DNA from: Cupriavidus pampae
GTDB lineage: Bacteria; Pseudomonadota; Gammaproteobacteria; Burkholderiales; Burkholderiaceae
NCBI RefSeq assembly: GCF_914271485.1
Contig: NZ_CAJZAG010000015.1
Coordinates: 1-64,000 of the forward strand
Length of the DNA: 64,000 nucleotides
Direction of reading: 5' to 3'
The notes under the pieces are model-generated. The model was not told where the DNA came from and searched no databases. It saw nothing but the letters and a program-made list of their open reading frames with translations. Within the stretch, counting starts at the first letter, position 1. Every line of letters starts with the position of its first letter. Shown here piece by piece: positions 45,301 to 54,565 of this stretch. The position numbers were made by a program, and so were the translations under genes.

Positions 45301-46018
45301 GGCGAGCTGGTCAGTATTCCGCGGCGATGACCGCATACACGTGGGTGGCATGCTCGGATATAGCTGGGGCTCGAGCACGGGTCGCGCCGCAGGCAATCCC
45401 GCGACCGCAGACAGCGATGTGCAAGGCGTCAATGTGGGGGTGTACGGAACCTGGTTCCAGAATGACAAGTCTCGGCTCGGCTGGTACACCGATCTCTGGG
45501 CCCAGTATGGCTGGTACACCAACCACGTGAACGGCCAATCGCTGCCCACCGTAAAGTACGACTCCCGCGTGCTGGCGCTGTCCGCCGAGACTGGCTATGC
45601 CTGGTATGCACGTCATGAGCGCGACTGGGTCATCGAGCCTCAGGGTCAGGTCATCTTTGTTCGCGGGCATGAGAACGGTGTGACGGAACCCAACGGTACC
45701 CGCATCGACGGCGGAGACGGCAGCGGCTGGATCACGCGCCTTGGGGTCCGTCTGCACAGAACCTGGATTCACGACTCCGGCAAACGCACGCAGCCTTATC
45801 TCACGGTCAACTGGTGGCACGACGCAGTGGACAACGTCCTCACCTTCAACCAGGTATCGTTACGGGACATGTATCCGCAGAACCGCTACGAGATAAAGAT
45901 CGGCATCAACGTCGAGCAGGGCAAGGGATGGACTGGCTGGGGCAACGCCGGATGGCAGTTCGGCAGTCAGTCTTACCACGCGTTCATCGGACGGCTGGGG
46001 GTCAAGTATGCGTGGTAA
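42308..46018 (+). CDS. Large autotransporter (pertactin-type), paralogue of 58582-61857
   Basis: This 1236-residue protein starts at 42308 after GGGAGG. A signal peptide ends near EADAQ (about residue 40). The passenger is a Ser/Thr/Gly/Asn-rich beta-helix (about 40-830) with regular short repeats of the LTNTTV, GGTVTLVNS type. A Pro-rich linker (PPVPPPNPDVIPVPPTP) precedes a C-terminal beta-barrel (about 920-1236) ending in an aromatic residue (KYAW), as required for BAM insertion. The passenger would be displayed on the outer surface and may mediate adhesion. The barrel is about 75% identical by eye to the one at 58582. Confidence 0.9.
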   Translation: MKSIHQAKATGAARPNGRHNAHYLLVGVAVAGLTSEADAQTCTTIGTGQVSATDTCTVGAASISTTAANPIAMTGTGTGANLTDNGTTLGLSVANAIGVNALAGARINFNGGSVNTTSNTAALANGQIGLRATGAGSSIFADSVQINMRPAAGVSLSAVRAEDGGTVTLSNTTINIGSAGSGRNFNHGLVASGANSNIFATGINVTAASNFSNAARAELGGTVTLVSSTLAATGAGNAVSGPAAAASALSGGTLVIRGANTILSGGVSNQSHGLFVSDVGSTATVSDATILAVGGSNSNGVFADNGGSAAISSSTISSATSRGVWVTNGASVSLTNTTVTSAISNAVAAGAGGSVTIDGGRLENSGQVPTLSVGGVNTTATTHNTAIISTGNANAPGVYVGTDALATINGGTVDTFGTTERGQRVKGIAANTPNARLIANDLGIHTHGDEAIGVAADDGGTVTLNRSTVLTDGRNAIGVYAGVDPTKPGQAVVVANASAIETFGEIAHGAQAQAQTSLAIPATVTLNDNTSVITHGAGAVGLRAVLKGKVEALQGSNVTTEGSAAHGMLALGDQSLVILNGATVTTSGIAAHGGVARDSGRISGTNATVTATNANAAALYVAADMSPTSADFTTSALSNRSGPTIAIAGAGTVSLVNSTVSGSGEWLRVGTPADFPTLPAPENPIARPEPVPPGEDPSTPPADLLLSAGALSTIAKTPQALDTFATVDASGSMLIGSAITMPGSTSTVTLRNSTQWDLTGNSNLTNLTNDASRILFSTPVAGAFKTLTVSNYAGANGALIGLNTVLAADNSPSDKLVIDGGKATGGTGLRITNAGGAGALTQANGIMVVDAVNGGTTTASAFVLSGRAVAGPYEYRLFRSSIDSSNPQAWYLRSDQTPAPPVPPPNPDVIPVPPTPLYRPEVAAYLANQRLAAGFLVHSLHDRLGEPQWTEQQRFDNDDQKRGAGWVRLVGKDIGSRSRDGNFDVNSDVWMLQGGGDVASWSVFRGDDRIHVGGMLGYSWGSSTGRAAGNPATADSDVQGVNVGVYGTWFQNDKSRLGWYTDLWAQYGWYTNHVNGQSLPTVKYDSRVLALSAETGYAWYARHERDWVIEPQGQVIFVRGHENGVTEPNGTRIDGGDGSGWITRLGVRLHRTWIHDSGKRTQPYLTVNWWHDAVDNVLTFNQVSLRDMYPQNRYEIKIGINVEQGKGWTGWGNAGWQFGSQSYHAFIGRLGVKYAW

Positions 46019-46371
46019 CGCATGCTGGGGGCATCGGGTGGCGCCGACGCTCGCAACATAGTATTCGCAGCCCGAGTTCTTTTTCGAGCGACCGAGCCCC
46101 GACTGAAGCGATCGGTCGTCGTGCAATAAAGGCCGGCAGCAGGTGTATGGGTTACACAGCGCCGCTCCCTTGCAAGAGGACGTAAGGGCGCGTTTGCGCC
46201 ACCCGAGCAAAGCGCCTTTGTCGCCTAACGACCCAGAGGCATAGCTGTGGCATGGGAGTACAACTTTTCGCGGCTTGAGGGCAGTGGCCCGGCATCGGGC
46301 TTGCGTCCGGCATCGTACTACCCACCCACCGATGCCACGCTCCGCGCATGGCATCACACCGGCGCTCACTC
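46019..46371. other. Intergenic region before the alpha/beta hydrolase
   Basis: About 350 bases with no gene found; no clear terminator for the autotransporter. Confidence 0.3.
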
Positions 46372-47376
46372 ATGTCCACTAAACTTTCACGCCTTCGCTC
46401 GCCCTCATCTACGGCACCCCCCGCCGCTGGTACCGCCATCGCCACTACCGCCGCGCTGGCTGTGGCTGGTACTGCCACCGCCCTCTGGGCGAGACATCGG
46501 GCGCGCGTAGCCGAGCACGAGCATCCGCCCCTTGGCCGCATGATCGACGTTGATGGCGTGCGCCTCCACTATCTCGAGCGCGGTGAGGGTCCTCCGGTCG
46601 TCCTGCTGCACGGGAATGGCGTGCAATTGGAGGATTTTATCGCCAGCGGACTGTTCGATAAGCTCGCAGAGCGGCATCGCGTGATTGCATTCGACCGGCC
46701 CGGTTTCGGCCATAGCACCCGCCCGCGGGGCAAGCTATGGACCCCTAGCCTTCAGGCATTGTGGCTTGGCAAGGCCTTGGAACGCCTGGGAGTAACTCGT
46801 CCGGTGGTCGTCGGGCATTCCTGGGGTACCTTGGTAGCACTCGCCATGGGCGTGCAAGCACCCTCCAATATCGCAGGGCTGGTGCTGCTCTCCGGCTTCT
46901 ACTATCCGACTGCGCGCATGGAAGTCCCACTCAACGTGCCGGGGGCAATTCCGGGGGTGGGCGATGTGTTACAGCATACCGTGATGCCTGTCCTGGCTCG
47001 CTTCGCGCTTAAGGGAACTGTGCGCAAGATGTTTGCACCCAACCCAGTGCCAGATGACTTCCTGCAGGTTGTGCCACGTGAAATGATGCTCCGCCCTCGG
47101 CAACTGCGGGCGGCAGCCGAAGATACCGCATTCATGATTGCGGCGGTCACGCAAATGCAGGAAGAGTACGCCCAGCTACAGGTCCCCGTGACATTAATCG
47201 CCGGAGCGGATGACGGCATCGTTGATCCGACCGCCCACACTAAGCGCTTGCACGATGAACTGCCACGCAGCGAACTCAAGATGGTGGCAGCAGGCCATAT
47301 GGTGCATCATGCCGTGCCCGCCGAAATCGCAGACGCTGTGGAAGCATTGTCGTCTCCGGTCGGTGCTGCCGCATAA
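46372..47376 (+). CDS. Alpha/beta hydrolase with N-terminal membrane anchor
   Basis: This 334-residue protein has an N-terminal hydrophobic segment (about 16-38, AGTAIATTAALAVAGTATALWARHR) and an alpha/beta hydrolase fold: HGNG oxyanion loop, nucleophile in VVGHSWGTLVAL, acid in GADDGIVDP and His in AAGHMVHHAVP. Substrate unknown; it resembles haloalkane dehalogenase/esterase-type enzymes. The ATG at 46372 or 46348 (eight residues longer) could be the start; neither has a good SD. Confidence 0.85.
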   Translation: MSTKLSRLRSPSSTAPPAAGTAIATTAALAVAGTATALWARHRARVAEHEHPPLGRMIDVDGVRLHYLERGEGPPVVLLHGNGVQLEDFIASGLFDKLAERHRVIAFDRPGFGHSTRPRGKLWTPSLQALWLGKALERLGVTRPVVVGHSWGTLVALAMGVQAPSNIAGLVLLSGFYYPTARMEVPLNVPGAIPGVGDVLQHTVMPVLARFALKGTVRKMFAPNPVPDDFLQVVPREMMLRPRQLRAAAEDTAFMIAAVTQMQEEYAQLQVPVTLIAGADDGIVDPTAHTKRLHDELPRSELKMVAAGHMVHHAVPAEIADAVEALSSPVGAAA

Positions 47377-47585
47377 CAAGACGTCGAAGCTATCCCGCTT
47401 GATTCGGACCATAGGAGGCGATTCGCTGCAGTCGAGTGGGATTGGCTGGATGTGGCCTCTTTTGCTCCGATGCACGGGGGCAATTTCCGTCAACGAATCT
47501 GTGTCGTCATGGGAGAGAGAAGACATCACCAGCCCCCTCTTTGAAGCTGACTTGGTGCACGACGGGATCCGTTGCCGCTCTGGCA

Positions 47586-48533
47586 CTAGACCACGGGCAC
47601 AAGGGGAGCAGACGGCCTGGCACGCCTGCCACTCTCGACCGCCTTGGGGGGATCGCGTAGCACGGAGGCGCCTACTTCCATGATATCGCGCAGGGGGACA
47701 TCATTCGGTGCATCTCGCGGCATAAGGAAATGCACCGTCGCCCAAGTCGGGAAGTCTGCGGGAGGTGCTAGCACCTGAGTCTTACCATCAGAGGTCACCA
47801 GCGGAACATTGAAATCGAGGATTGGGCAGAAGCCTCCCGCGGAATGCATCAACGAGATCTGCGATTGCCATGACGGGACCACCGTCTCACGGCAATGGCT
47901 CACGTGTCGCATCAGGAAGGCGCGAAGCGGACTGCTGCTCTCGCAGTCCTCCTGTAAGAGAATCCAGTCCCTGCCCGCCAGACCATTCTCTCTGCAGCGG
48001 TCAGCACTGACCAAACGACGCGGCGTTGCCATGATGTTCAGCGGAACCACGCTGTCCTGCATATCTACACCGTCCACCATGAAGGCGCAATGTAACTCGC
48101 CGGCCTCGAACGTCTTGTGTATGGCTGAATGAGCGGTCACCGAGCACGCACTAAAACTGTGGCCGGGAAAATTCTCATAGAGCGCCGTAAGAATGTAGGT
48201 AATCACGGGATCGCCAATCGATGGGGAAAACCCGACGAACACCCTGCGCCCGGCATCTGCTCCAATCTCTCGAGCGTCGCGCGGCTGCGCGACCTCCATC
48301 CATTTATCCAATATCTGACGCGCGGCACGTTCTAGCTTCACTGCAAAAGGAGTGGGTTCCAGCGTGCCGCTGCGGTTGACGAACAAGGGATCCCTGGTGA
48401 TATCGCGCAGTCTGCTCAGACTGTATGCGACTGTAGGCGGGCGCACCTGCGCCCACGCTGCCACGGTTTGTAGGTCGCGATACTCCATGAACAGGACAAA
48501 AACGCGCAAGAGCTTGATGCTGACGTGCCGCAT
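47586..48533 (-). CDS. LysR-family transcriptional regulator
   Basis: This 315-residue LTTR has HTH MRHVSIKLLRVFVLFMEYRDLQTVAAWAQVRPPTVAYSLSRLRDITRDPLFVNRSGTLEPT and an effector domain with a Cys-containing segment. It is an unusual divergent member, with VAAWAQVRPPTVAYSLSRL replacing the common AxxLxxSxxxVSxxI pattern but keeping helix spacing. It is not clearly divergent from any recognised target: the DNA upstream (48534-49074) has no supported gene. Confidence 0.85.
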   Translation of the reverse strand: MRHVSIKLLRVFVLFMEYRDLQTVAAWAQVRPPTVAYSLSRLRDITRDPLFVNRSGTLEPTPFAVKLERAARQILDKWMEVAQPRDAREIGADAGRRVFVGFSPSIGDPVITYILTALYENFPGHSFSACSVTAHSAIHKTFEAGELHCAFMVDGVDMQDSVVPLNIMATPRRLVSADRCRENGLAGRDWILLQEDCESSSPLRAFLMRHVSHCRETVVPSWQSQISLMHSAGGFCPILDFNVPLVTSDGKTQVLAPPADFPTWATVHFLMPRDAPNDVPLRDIMEVGASVLRDPPKAVESGRRARPSAPLVPVV

Positions 48534-49074
48534 ACGTAAATCTCCCCAGGCTCGAGTAGTTCATGGGTGTAACGCATTGGCGTCGCCGAATACAATTACA
48601 AGGGCAACCCGACACGAATGCGGCATGCTTTCTACGCTAACTGTAAATGCAGAGGGACGGGAAACAATGCTAGTGCTTCCGGGCAAGCCATCCATCTGCC
48701 TCGAACAAATGCCACTCGGTCACACGGTCCCAATTGGAAACGTCGGCAGCCATTGCGGCCACGGAAATTTCGGCTTCGCTCACAAGGCCCGGATCGAGCG
48801 GTGAAGGCCTACGTTCCATCGCGCGACCACGCACCGCCGGACACCTTCCGCGCAGCGCTGAACATGCACTGAGCAGGGGTTTGAAACTGGAATGATGTTG
48901 GCAAGCTTAGTACTAAATTTCCGCAATCCGACCGAAAACACGTTCGAATTTCAAGCGCTCTGCATGAATTAAAACTAATTGCTTTATCAATCAAAGCGGG
49001 CGCTACGCTCGAATCGCTCCGTGCCGTCTGCCTATCGACGTCCCTGCAAACGACCGGACAGTGGCCGCAAACGG
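48534..49074. other. Gap upstream of the LysR gene
   Basis: There is no supported gene. A plus-strand frame from about 48627 (MLSTLTVNAEGRETMLVLPG) was considered but has no SD or family. Confidence 0.3.
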
Positions 49075-50277
49075 CTATGCATGCTGGCGAAACGTGATCA
49101 CACCGAACACCACGGCACTGACTGCGAGCGCCACCGCAAACATGATGACGCCTGCCGACAGGCCGAAGAAGTCGATGGCGTACCCGGCCGATACCGCCAG
49201 TAATCCCGCCGGCAAATAGCCGCCCATATTCATGATGGCATTGGCCTCAGCTCGACGCGTATCGGGCACGTTCAAGCCGATCAGCGTCAATCCACCAAGT
49301 TGACCCAACCCCTGGCCGATGCCAGCAAGCAACGCAGACACCAGCAATACGGGCACGGACGACGCGAGCACGGCAACGCTCAGCGCGCCCATCGCCAGCA
49401 CCGTCGCGGACGAGCCCGCGGCGAATATCGCCCGTACCGACCAGCCGCGAACCACGAACTGCACGCCAGTAGCAACGGCAAACATGGCGCAGGCCATGCC
49501 ACCCGCCAGCAGGGGACTGCGAACGTCCAGCAAGCGAGCGAGCAGCGAGGGGCCCAATGCCAGCACGAACGACGTCGCTGTAATGCCGGGCCCGAACACG
49601 GCAATGCCGGATAACACGTGGCGCCGATACTCGCGCGGCAGCGACGGCAGGCGCAGACGTGTACCGCTCGCTGTCACATTGGGCCGTGACAACGGCAATC
49701 GCGCGGTCACCACGAATGCGCTCAGTAATACGACAAACTCAATGGCGAACACCGGGCGCACAGCATCAGCGAGCGATTGCGCAATGCCACCGGCCAGCAA
49801 TGGACCGAGTCCGGCGCCGAGCACCATGGCCACAGACGCGAGCAGCGCTGCCTGCCGACGACGCTCGCCACCGCCAAGATCCCCGACGGTCGCCATGCCC
49901 GCGGAAACGATGACGCCCACCGCGATCCCTGTCAGCAGGCGCGCGACGGCGAGCATGGCAATGGACGAAGCGGTCGCGAACAAGACGCAGGCAACAAGTG
50001 CCGCAAGCAAACCAGGCAGCAGGACCGCCTTGCGGCCAATCCGATCCGAGAGCTGACCGGCGATTAGTAAAGTGCCGAGCAGGCTTGCGATGTACAGCGC
50101 AAAGATAACCGTTAGCATTCCCGACGAAAATCCGAGCGCGCGCTGCCACACCACATAGAGCGGCGTCGGAGAGTTGGACAGCATGAACACCGCTGTGACA
50201 GTCCACGCCGCGCGGACCATATCGGGCGTGAACGTAGCAGGTGCGCGAACCGGTTGCGCGACGAGCGTATCGGACAT
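49075..50277 (-). CDS. MFS transporter (drug/metabolite exporter type)
   Basis: This 400-residue protein has 12 predicted helices in two halves, with the family loop motif GQLSDRIGRKAVLLPG between helices 2 and 3 and TATSFVLALG, PSLLARLLDVRSP later. It exports a small molecule by proton exchange. The ATG at 50277 follows GGAGGACGTC. It is the last gene of a four-gene operon with the CatC-like and molybdenum-enzyme genes. The final codons also occur as a degenerate copy near 57909-57995. Confidence 0.9.
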   Translation of the reverse strand: MSDTLVAQPVRAPATFTPDMVRAAWTVTAVFMLSNSPTPLYVVWQRALGFSSGMLTVIFALYIASLLGTLLIAGQLSDRIGRKAVLLPGLLAALVACVLFATASSIAMLAVARLLTGIAVGVIVSAGMATVGDLGGGERRRQAALLASVAMVLGAGLGPLLAGGIAQSLADAVRPVFAIEFVVLLSAFVVTARLPLSRPNVTASGTRLRLPSLPREYRRHVLSGIAVFGPGITATSFVLALGPSLLARLLDVRSPLLAGGMACAMFAVATGVQFVVRGWSVRAIFAAGSSATVLAMGALSVAVLASSVPVLLVSALLAGIGQGLGQLGGLTLIGLNVPDTRRAEANAIMNMGGYLPAGLLAVSAGYAIDFFGLSAGVIMFAVALAVSAVVFGVITFRQHA

Positions 50278-50430
50278 GACGTCCTCCAGGAGAGAAAGAA
50301 GGGGCTCGACGCCGCAAACCGCGATACGTCGATGGGTTGTCCGATCTTTCCCCAGATCGTCGCGTGTGCCTATTCCGTGAACATGCAGGCTGTGGGTGCA
50401 GAATTGCACAAGGCGCTGTACATGGTTGCC

Positions 50431-50727
50431 TCAGAGCGCCGCCGTCTCGCCTTCGATGGACGCTGGGTGGCGGCAAAGTGCCGTGACCTCGACTTCCATG
50501 TACGGATAGAGTGGCAACGACGTCAGGATGTTGTGAAGCTCATCCACACTGTCAACGTCGAAGACACTGATGTTTGCCCATTTGCCAGCAATGCGCCAAA
50601 TGTGCAGCCACTTGCCAGTGCGTTGCAGCCCCTTGGCAAGCTCGATCTCCTCGGCGCTGAGCGCCTTGATCTTCTCCATGTCCGTGCCCGGCGGAACTCG
50701 AACGGTGATCTTCGCCTGGAAAAGCAT
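50431..50727 (-). CDS. Muconolactone-isomerase-family protein (CatC-like)
   Basis: This 98-residue protein has the CatC fold: MLFQAKITVRVPP, LAKGLQRTGKWLHIWRIAGKWANISVFDVDSVDELHNILTSLPLYPYMEVEVTALCRHP. CatC converts muconolactone to beta-ketoadipate enol-lactone in catechol breakdown. No catA, catB or pca genes are beside it, so it more probably has another substrate and should not be called catC on this evidence. It lies 20 bases after the molybdenum-enzyme subunit, and its ATG at 50727 follows CGGAG. Confidence 0.82.
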   Translation of the reverse strand: MLFQAKITVRVPPGTDMEKIKALSAEEIELAKGLQRTGKWLHIWRIAGKWANISVFDVDSVDELHNILTSLPLYPYMEVEVTALCRHPASIEGETAAL

Positions 50728-50747
50728 GAACGTCTCCGTTAGCCGCA

Positions 50748-52910
50748 TCACGCCTTGAGCAGCGCGGCCTCCATCGGCAATTTACGAATGCGCTTGCCGG
50801 TCGCCGCGGCGACGGCATTCGCCACAGCCGGGAACAGCGCTGCCGTTGCCGCCTCGCCAACACCGCCGGGCGCCTCGACACTGCTCACGATATTCACTTC
50901 GATAGCAGGCGCCTCGTTGATGCGCATCACCCGATAGTCATTGAAGTTGGACTGCTCGACCCGCCCATGGCTGAACGATATCTTTCCCCACAGAACCGCC
51001 GAGCACCCGAAGATCACGCCACTCTCGATTTGCGCTCGAATGGTGTCAGGATTGACGACATGCCCGCAATCGACAGCGCAGACCACACGCCTGACCCGCA
51101 CCTCCCCCTTCTCATCGACCTCCACCTCCGCCACCTCCGCTACATAGGAGGCGAATGCAAACTGCACGGAGATCCCGCGCCCCACCCGCAGGCCGGCGCG
51201 ACTGGGCTTGAGCGGTTGGTGCCAGCCTGCCTTCTGAGCAGCGCGTTCCAGCACAGCCTTTGCGCGAGGTTGCTTCGCGAGCAATGCGCGGCGATATTCG
51301 TAGGGGTCCTTCCGCGCCGAATTCGCGAGCTCGTCGATGAAACTCTCGACCACAAACACATTGTGGGTCGGCCCTACGCCGCGCCATTTCCCGATCGGCA
51401 TGGGCGTCTCGAGCCGCACGTAGTTCACGCGCACGTTGGGAATTGCATAGAGAAGATTGATCGCACCGATGACGCCGTCCGGATCGACGCCATGCTTGAA
51501 CGTGCTCGGCAGATAGCGAGCCATCACGGCCGCGCCAGTGATCTTGTGGGTCCACGCCAACGGCATGCCCTGTCCATCCATTACGGCATCCAGCTGATTC
51601 AGGTAGTACGTCCGGAGAATGTCGTGTTGGATATCTTCCTCGCGTGTCCAGATAAACTTCACCGGCCCCTGCACTTGCCTGGCAAAGCGGACTGCTTGCG
51701 TCACATAGTCGACTTCCAGGCGACGCCCAAAGCCGCCGCCAAGATACAGCACATGTACCCTTACCTTGTCCTTCGGCAGGCCTGTCACGGCAGCTGCCGT
51801 CTCTTGCGCGCGGGCAGGCACCTGAGTACCGGTCCACACGTCACACGAATCGCGCGTGACATGTACCGTGCAGTTCATCGGCTCCATGGTCGCGTGCGCG
51901 AGGAATGGCAGCTCGTAACGCGCCTTGATTGCATTTCCTCCGCTGCGAAGCGCTGCGGATACGTCGCCAATGTTCTGCGCAACGACACCGTCGCCCCTCG
52001 CCGCCTGCTCCATGCTCGCGATCAGCGTTGCGTTGGAGAATCCGGCGTTTGTGCCCGCGTCCCAGTCCAGCTTCAACGCGGACAACCCTCGCCTTGCGGC
52101 CCACATGTCGTCGGCAACCACGGCAACGGCATCGTCGATCCGCACGATCTGACGCACCCCCTTGATCTCGAGCGCGCGTCTGTCATCGACGCCGCGAAGC
52201 TTTCCACCTACCACCGGGCTTGCGGCAACCGTCGCGATCCCCATATCCGGCAGCACGACATCGATGCCAAAGACAGCCCGCCCCTCGACCTTGTCCCGCG
52301 AGTCGAGCCGTTTGACGGGCGTACCGATCAGCCTGAAATCGCGAGGGTCTTTGAGGGCTACGTCTGTTGGCAGCGGCAGCTTTGCCGCGATGCCTGAGAG
52401 CTCTCCATAGGTCATGCGTCGGCCACTTGGGGGGTGCATAACGAGACCGTTCGTGGCTTTACAGGTGGAAGCGTCTACCTTCCAGACTTTTGCCGCAGCG
52501 GTGACCAGAAGCGTCCGGCAGGTCGCGCCGGCCTTGCGCATGGGCAACCACGCGCCCCGGATCGATGCCGAAGCACCCGTGATCTGGCTGCCAATTACCG
52601 GATCGCGATACAGGACGTCATCCGCGGGCGCGTGCTCGAGTCGTACATCGTCAAGCGATACCTCGAGCTCCTCTGCTATCAGCATCGAGATCGATGTATA
52701 GGTCCCCTGCCCCATCTCCACGCGAGGCATGACAAACGTGATGTGCCCTGAAGGTGCAATCCTAATGAAGGCATCGGGGGCGAAAGTTCCGGCCGCTGGA
52801 TCCTCCTCGACGATCTCGTTCGTGGAAGCGAGCAATGGCAGCGCCACACTCATCAGCAAGCCACCGCCGCTGCCGGCAATGATCTTCAGAAACTCACGCC
52901 GCTGGCTCAT
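50748..52910 (-). CDS. Isoquinoline 1-oxidoreductase-type large subunit (molybdopterin-binding)
   Basis: This 720-residue protein is a large subunit of the xanthine-dehydrogenase family in the isoquinoline-1-oxidoreductase branch: twin-arginine signal SQRREFLKIIAG with h-region, IRIAPSGHITFVMPRVEMGQGTYTSI, and MoCo-binding segments such as GGGFGRR and GIGKWRGVGPTHN. It carries molybdopterin cytosine dinucleotide and would work in the periplasm with the iron-sulfur subunit just upstream. Substrates of relatives are N-heterocycles or aldehydes. ATG at 52910, four bases after the stop of the small subunit gene. Confidence 0.88.
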   Translation of the reverse strand: MSQRREFLKIIAGSGGGLLMSVALPLLASTNEIVEEDPAAGTFAPDAFIRIAPSGHITFVMPRVEMGQGTYTSISMLIAEELEVSLDDVRLEHAPADDVLYRDPVIGSQITGASASIRGAWLPMRKAGATCRTLLVTAAAKVWKVDASTCKATNGLVMHPPSGRRMTYGELSGIAAKLPLPTDVALKDPRDFRLIGTPVKRLDSRDKVEGRAVFGIDVVLPDMGIATVAASPVVGGKLRGVDDRRALEIKGVRQIVRIDDAVAVVADDMWAARRGLSALKLDWDAGTNAGFSNATLIASMEQAARGDGVVAQNIGDVSAALRSGGNAIKARYELPFLAHATMEPMNCTVHVTRDSCDVWTGTQVPARAQETAAAVTGLPKDKVRVHVLYLGGGFGRRLEVDYVTQAVRFARQVQGPVKFIWTREEDIQHDILRTYYLNQLDAVMDGQGMPLAWTHKITGAAVMARYLPSTFKHGVDPDGVIGAINLLYAIPNVRVNYVRLETPMPIGKWRGVGPTHNVFVVESFIDELANSARKDPYEYRRALLAKQPRAKAVLERAAQKAGWHQPLKPSRAGLRVGRGISVQFAFASYVAEVAEVEVDEKGEVRVRRVVCAVDCGHVVNPDTIRAQIESGVIFGCSAVLWGKISFSHGRVEQSNFNDYRVMRINEAPAIEVNIVSSVEAPGGVGEAATAALFPAVANAVAAATGKRIRKLPMEAALLKA

Positions 52911-52914
52911 GATT

Positions 52915-53370
52915 TCAATGCTCCGCCGCGGCCTTCTTGATCGCTGCACGAATCCGCAGGTAGGTACCGCAGCGACAGATATTGCCCGCCATCGCGGCAT
53001 CGATGTCGGCATCGCTCGGATGCGGATTCGTCGCGAGCAAGGCTGACGCCGACATAATCTGCCCCGATTGGCAATAGCCGCACTGAACCACATCAAGATC
53101 GATCCAAGCCTTCTGCACCGTTCGGCCCGAAGGCGTCGCTCCAACGCCTTCGATCGTGACTACCCTGCGTTCGCCAACTGCCGCAATGGGCATCACGCAG
53201 GAACGTACCGGCAGGCCATCAAGGTGTACTGTGCAGGCACCGCATTGCGCAATGCCACAACCGAACTTGGTTCCCATCAGACCCACCCGATCGCGCAGCA
53301 CCCACAGTAGCGGCATGTCCGGTGGCGCGTCGATCGTTCGGCTTTCGCCGTTGACGTTGATGGCATACAT
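52915..53370 (-). CDS. Isoquinoline 1-oxidoreductase-type [2Fe-2S] subunit
   Basis: This 151-residue protein has two [2Fe-2S] sites: N-terminal FGCGIAQCGACTVHLDG with later SC, and C-terminal CGYCQSGQ plus GNICRCGTY. It passes electrons between the MoCo of the large subunit and an acceptor. The first gene of the operon 53370 to 49075 (minus), it overlaps nothing and ends four bases before the large subunit. Confidence 0.9.
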   Translation of the reverse strand: MYAINVNGESRTIDAPPDMPLLWVLRDRVGLMGTKFGCGIAQCGACTVHLDGLPVRSCVMPIAAVGERRVVTIEGVGATPSGRTVQKAWIDLDVVQCGYCQSGQIMSASALLATNPHPSDADIDAAMAGNICRCGTYLRIRAAIKKAAAEH

Positions 53371-53631
53371 GCGAACGGACCTCCCACGCTATGTCGGACA
53401 GTCTGGCGTGTGTGAACTGGATCCGGACGGTGATGCCGCGGGAAACAGGGACTCGGGCGGGACGCCCTCATAGGCATCGTGACGGTCCGACTGGCTATCA
53501 ATCTAGTCGCCGGTTGGAGGAAGTTCCATTGAATTCTCTGCGAGACGATCGTGCTCAGAATGGGCGGACGCGACCTAGTTAGCTGCTTACAGAAAAGATC
53601 GCTCGCGGAGGCGTGTGTGAGAGCTGTCCAG

Positions 53632-54480
53632 CTACTTGGGGAAGCAGTCGGCAATGAATTGCATAACACTTCGAATAGCGGGTGCGTGGCGGACGTCGTC
53701 GTGCGTGGAAGCCCACACTTCACGGATCAATGGTGTGCCGACGCATTCCACCAACGCGAGGCTCTCATCCCAGTCCCCAAGGAAGTACGGCAGAGCAGCA
53801 ACACCAACACCCCCGCACGCCGCGGCATGCTGCACATCCAGGCTATTACTTCGGAGCACAACCGGACGAGACATTGCCTGTTGATCCAGCCAGATTTGCT
53901 GAACGGATCCATCCATGCTGTCGTCGTATCCGATGAACTCGTAGCTCTCAGGCGTGCGCGAGGCCAGGTACGCGGGCGATGCATATAGTCCGAAGGACAC
54001 CGTGCCCACCTTGCGCGCGACAATGTCCGCCTCGGTCGGCCGACTCAGGCGAACCGCAACGTCCGCCCCCCGGCGGGTCAACGAGACATTATGCGTTTCG
54101 GCGATCAGCCGTATGCGCACAGCGGGATGTTGCTCCCGAAGCTTGCCGAGATTCGGTGCAATGACACTGACTGCCATCGAGGGGGGCGCGCTGATCACCA
54201 CTTCGCCTGCGACGACCTCCCGCCCAGCGACTGATATGCGTTGGACCGCAAACGATTCCCCCTCCATGCGCCGTCCCAATTCCGCAACTTGCTGCCCCTC
54301 CGCCGTTAGCACATAGGCGCGCGGTCGGCGGTCCACGAGCTTGAGCTCGAGCGCCTGCTCCAGTGACGCGATTCTTCGCGCGACAGTCGCATGATCAACC
54401 TTCAATTGGCGCGCTGCCTTCGCAAGCGATTCATCCTGGCTAAACGCAACGAAGTAACGCAAATCCTCCCAGTCGAACAT
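53632..54480 (-). CDS. LysR-family transcriptional regulator
   Basis: This 282-residue LTTR starts MFDWEDLRYFVAFSQDESLAKAARQLKVDHATVARRIASLE after GGAGAGGAGGGTT. Its substrate domain is complete. It lies just upstream of the molybdenum-enzyme operon on the same strand, 261 bases away, so it may regulate that operon, but the order is not divergent and this is inference. Confidence 0.9.
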   Translation of the reverse strand: MFDWEDLRYFVAFSQDESLAKAARQLKVDHATVARRIASLEQALELKLVDRRPRAYVLTAEGQQVAELGRRMEGESFAVQRISVAGREVVAGEVVISAPPSMAVSVIAPNLGKLREQHPAVRIRLIAETHNVSLTRRGADVAVRLSRPTEADIVARKVGTVSFGLYASPAYLASRTPESYEFIGYDDSMDGSVQQIWLDQQAMSRPVVLRSNSLDVQHAAACGGVGVAALPYFLGDWDESLALVECVGTPLIREVWASTHDDVRHAPAIRSVMQFIADCFPK

Positions 54481-54565
54481 AACCCTCCTCTCCATGTCTG
54501 CAAATGCAGCCGCGTTTCCAAATGCGTTCGCGCGCTAGCTCATAAGGACACTGGGGCTGGAACTC

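Noticed and set aside
50431..50727. Naming the CatC-like gene catC
   Set aside because: No catechol-pathway genes next to it; family assignment only.
50967..52397. 476-codon plus-strand open frame
   Set aside because: It is antisense to the molybdenum-enzyme gene, whose protein is clearly recognisable; the antisense translation is rich in His, Arg and Cys and has no domain.
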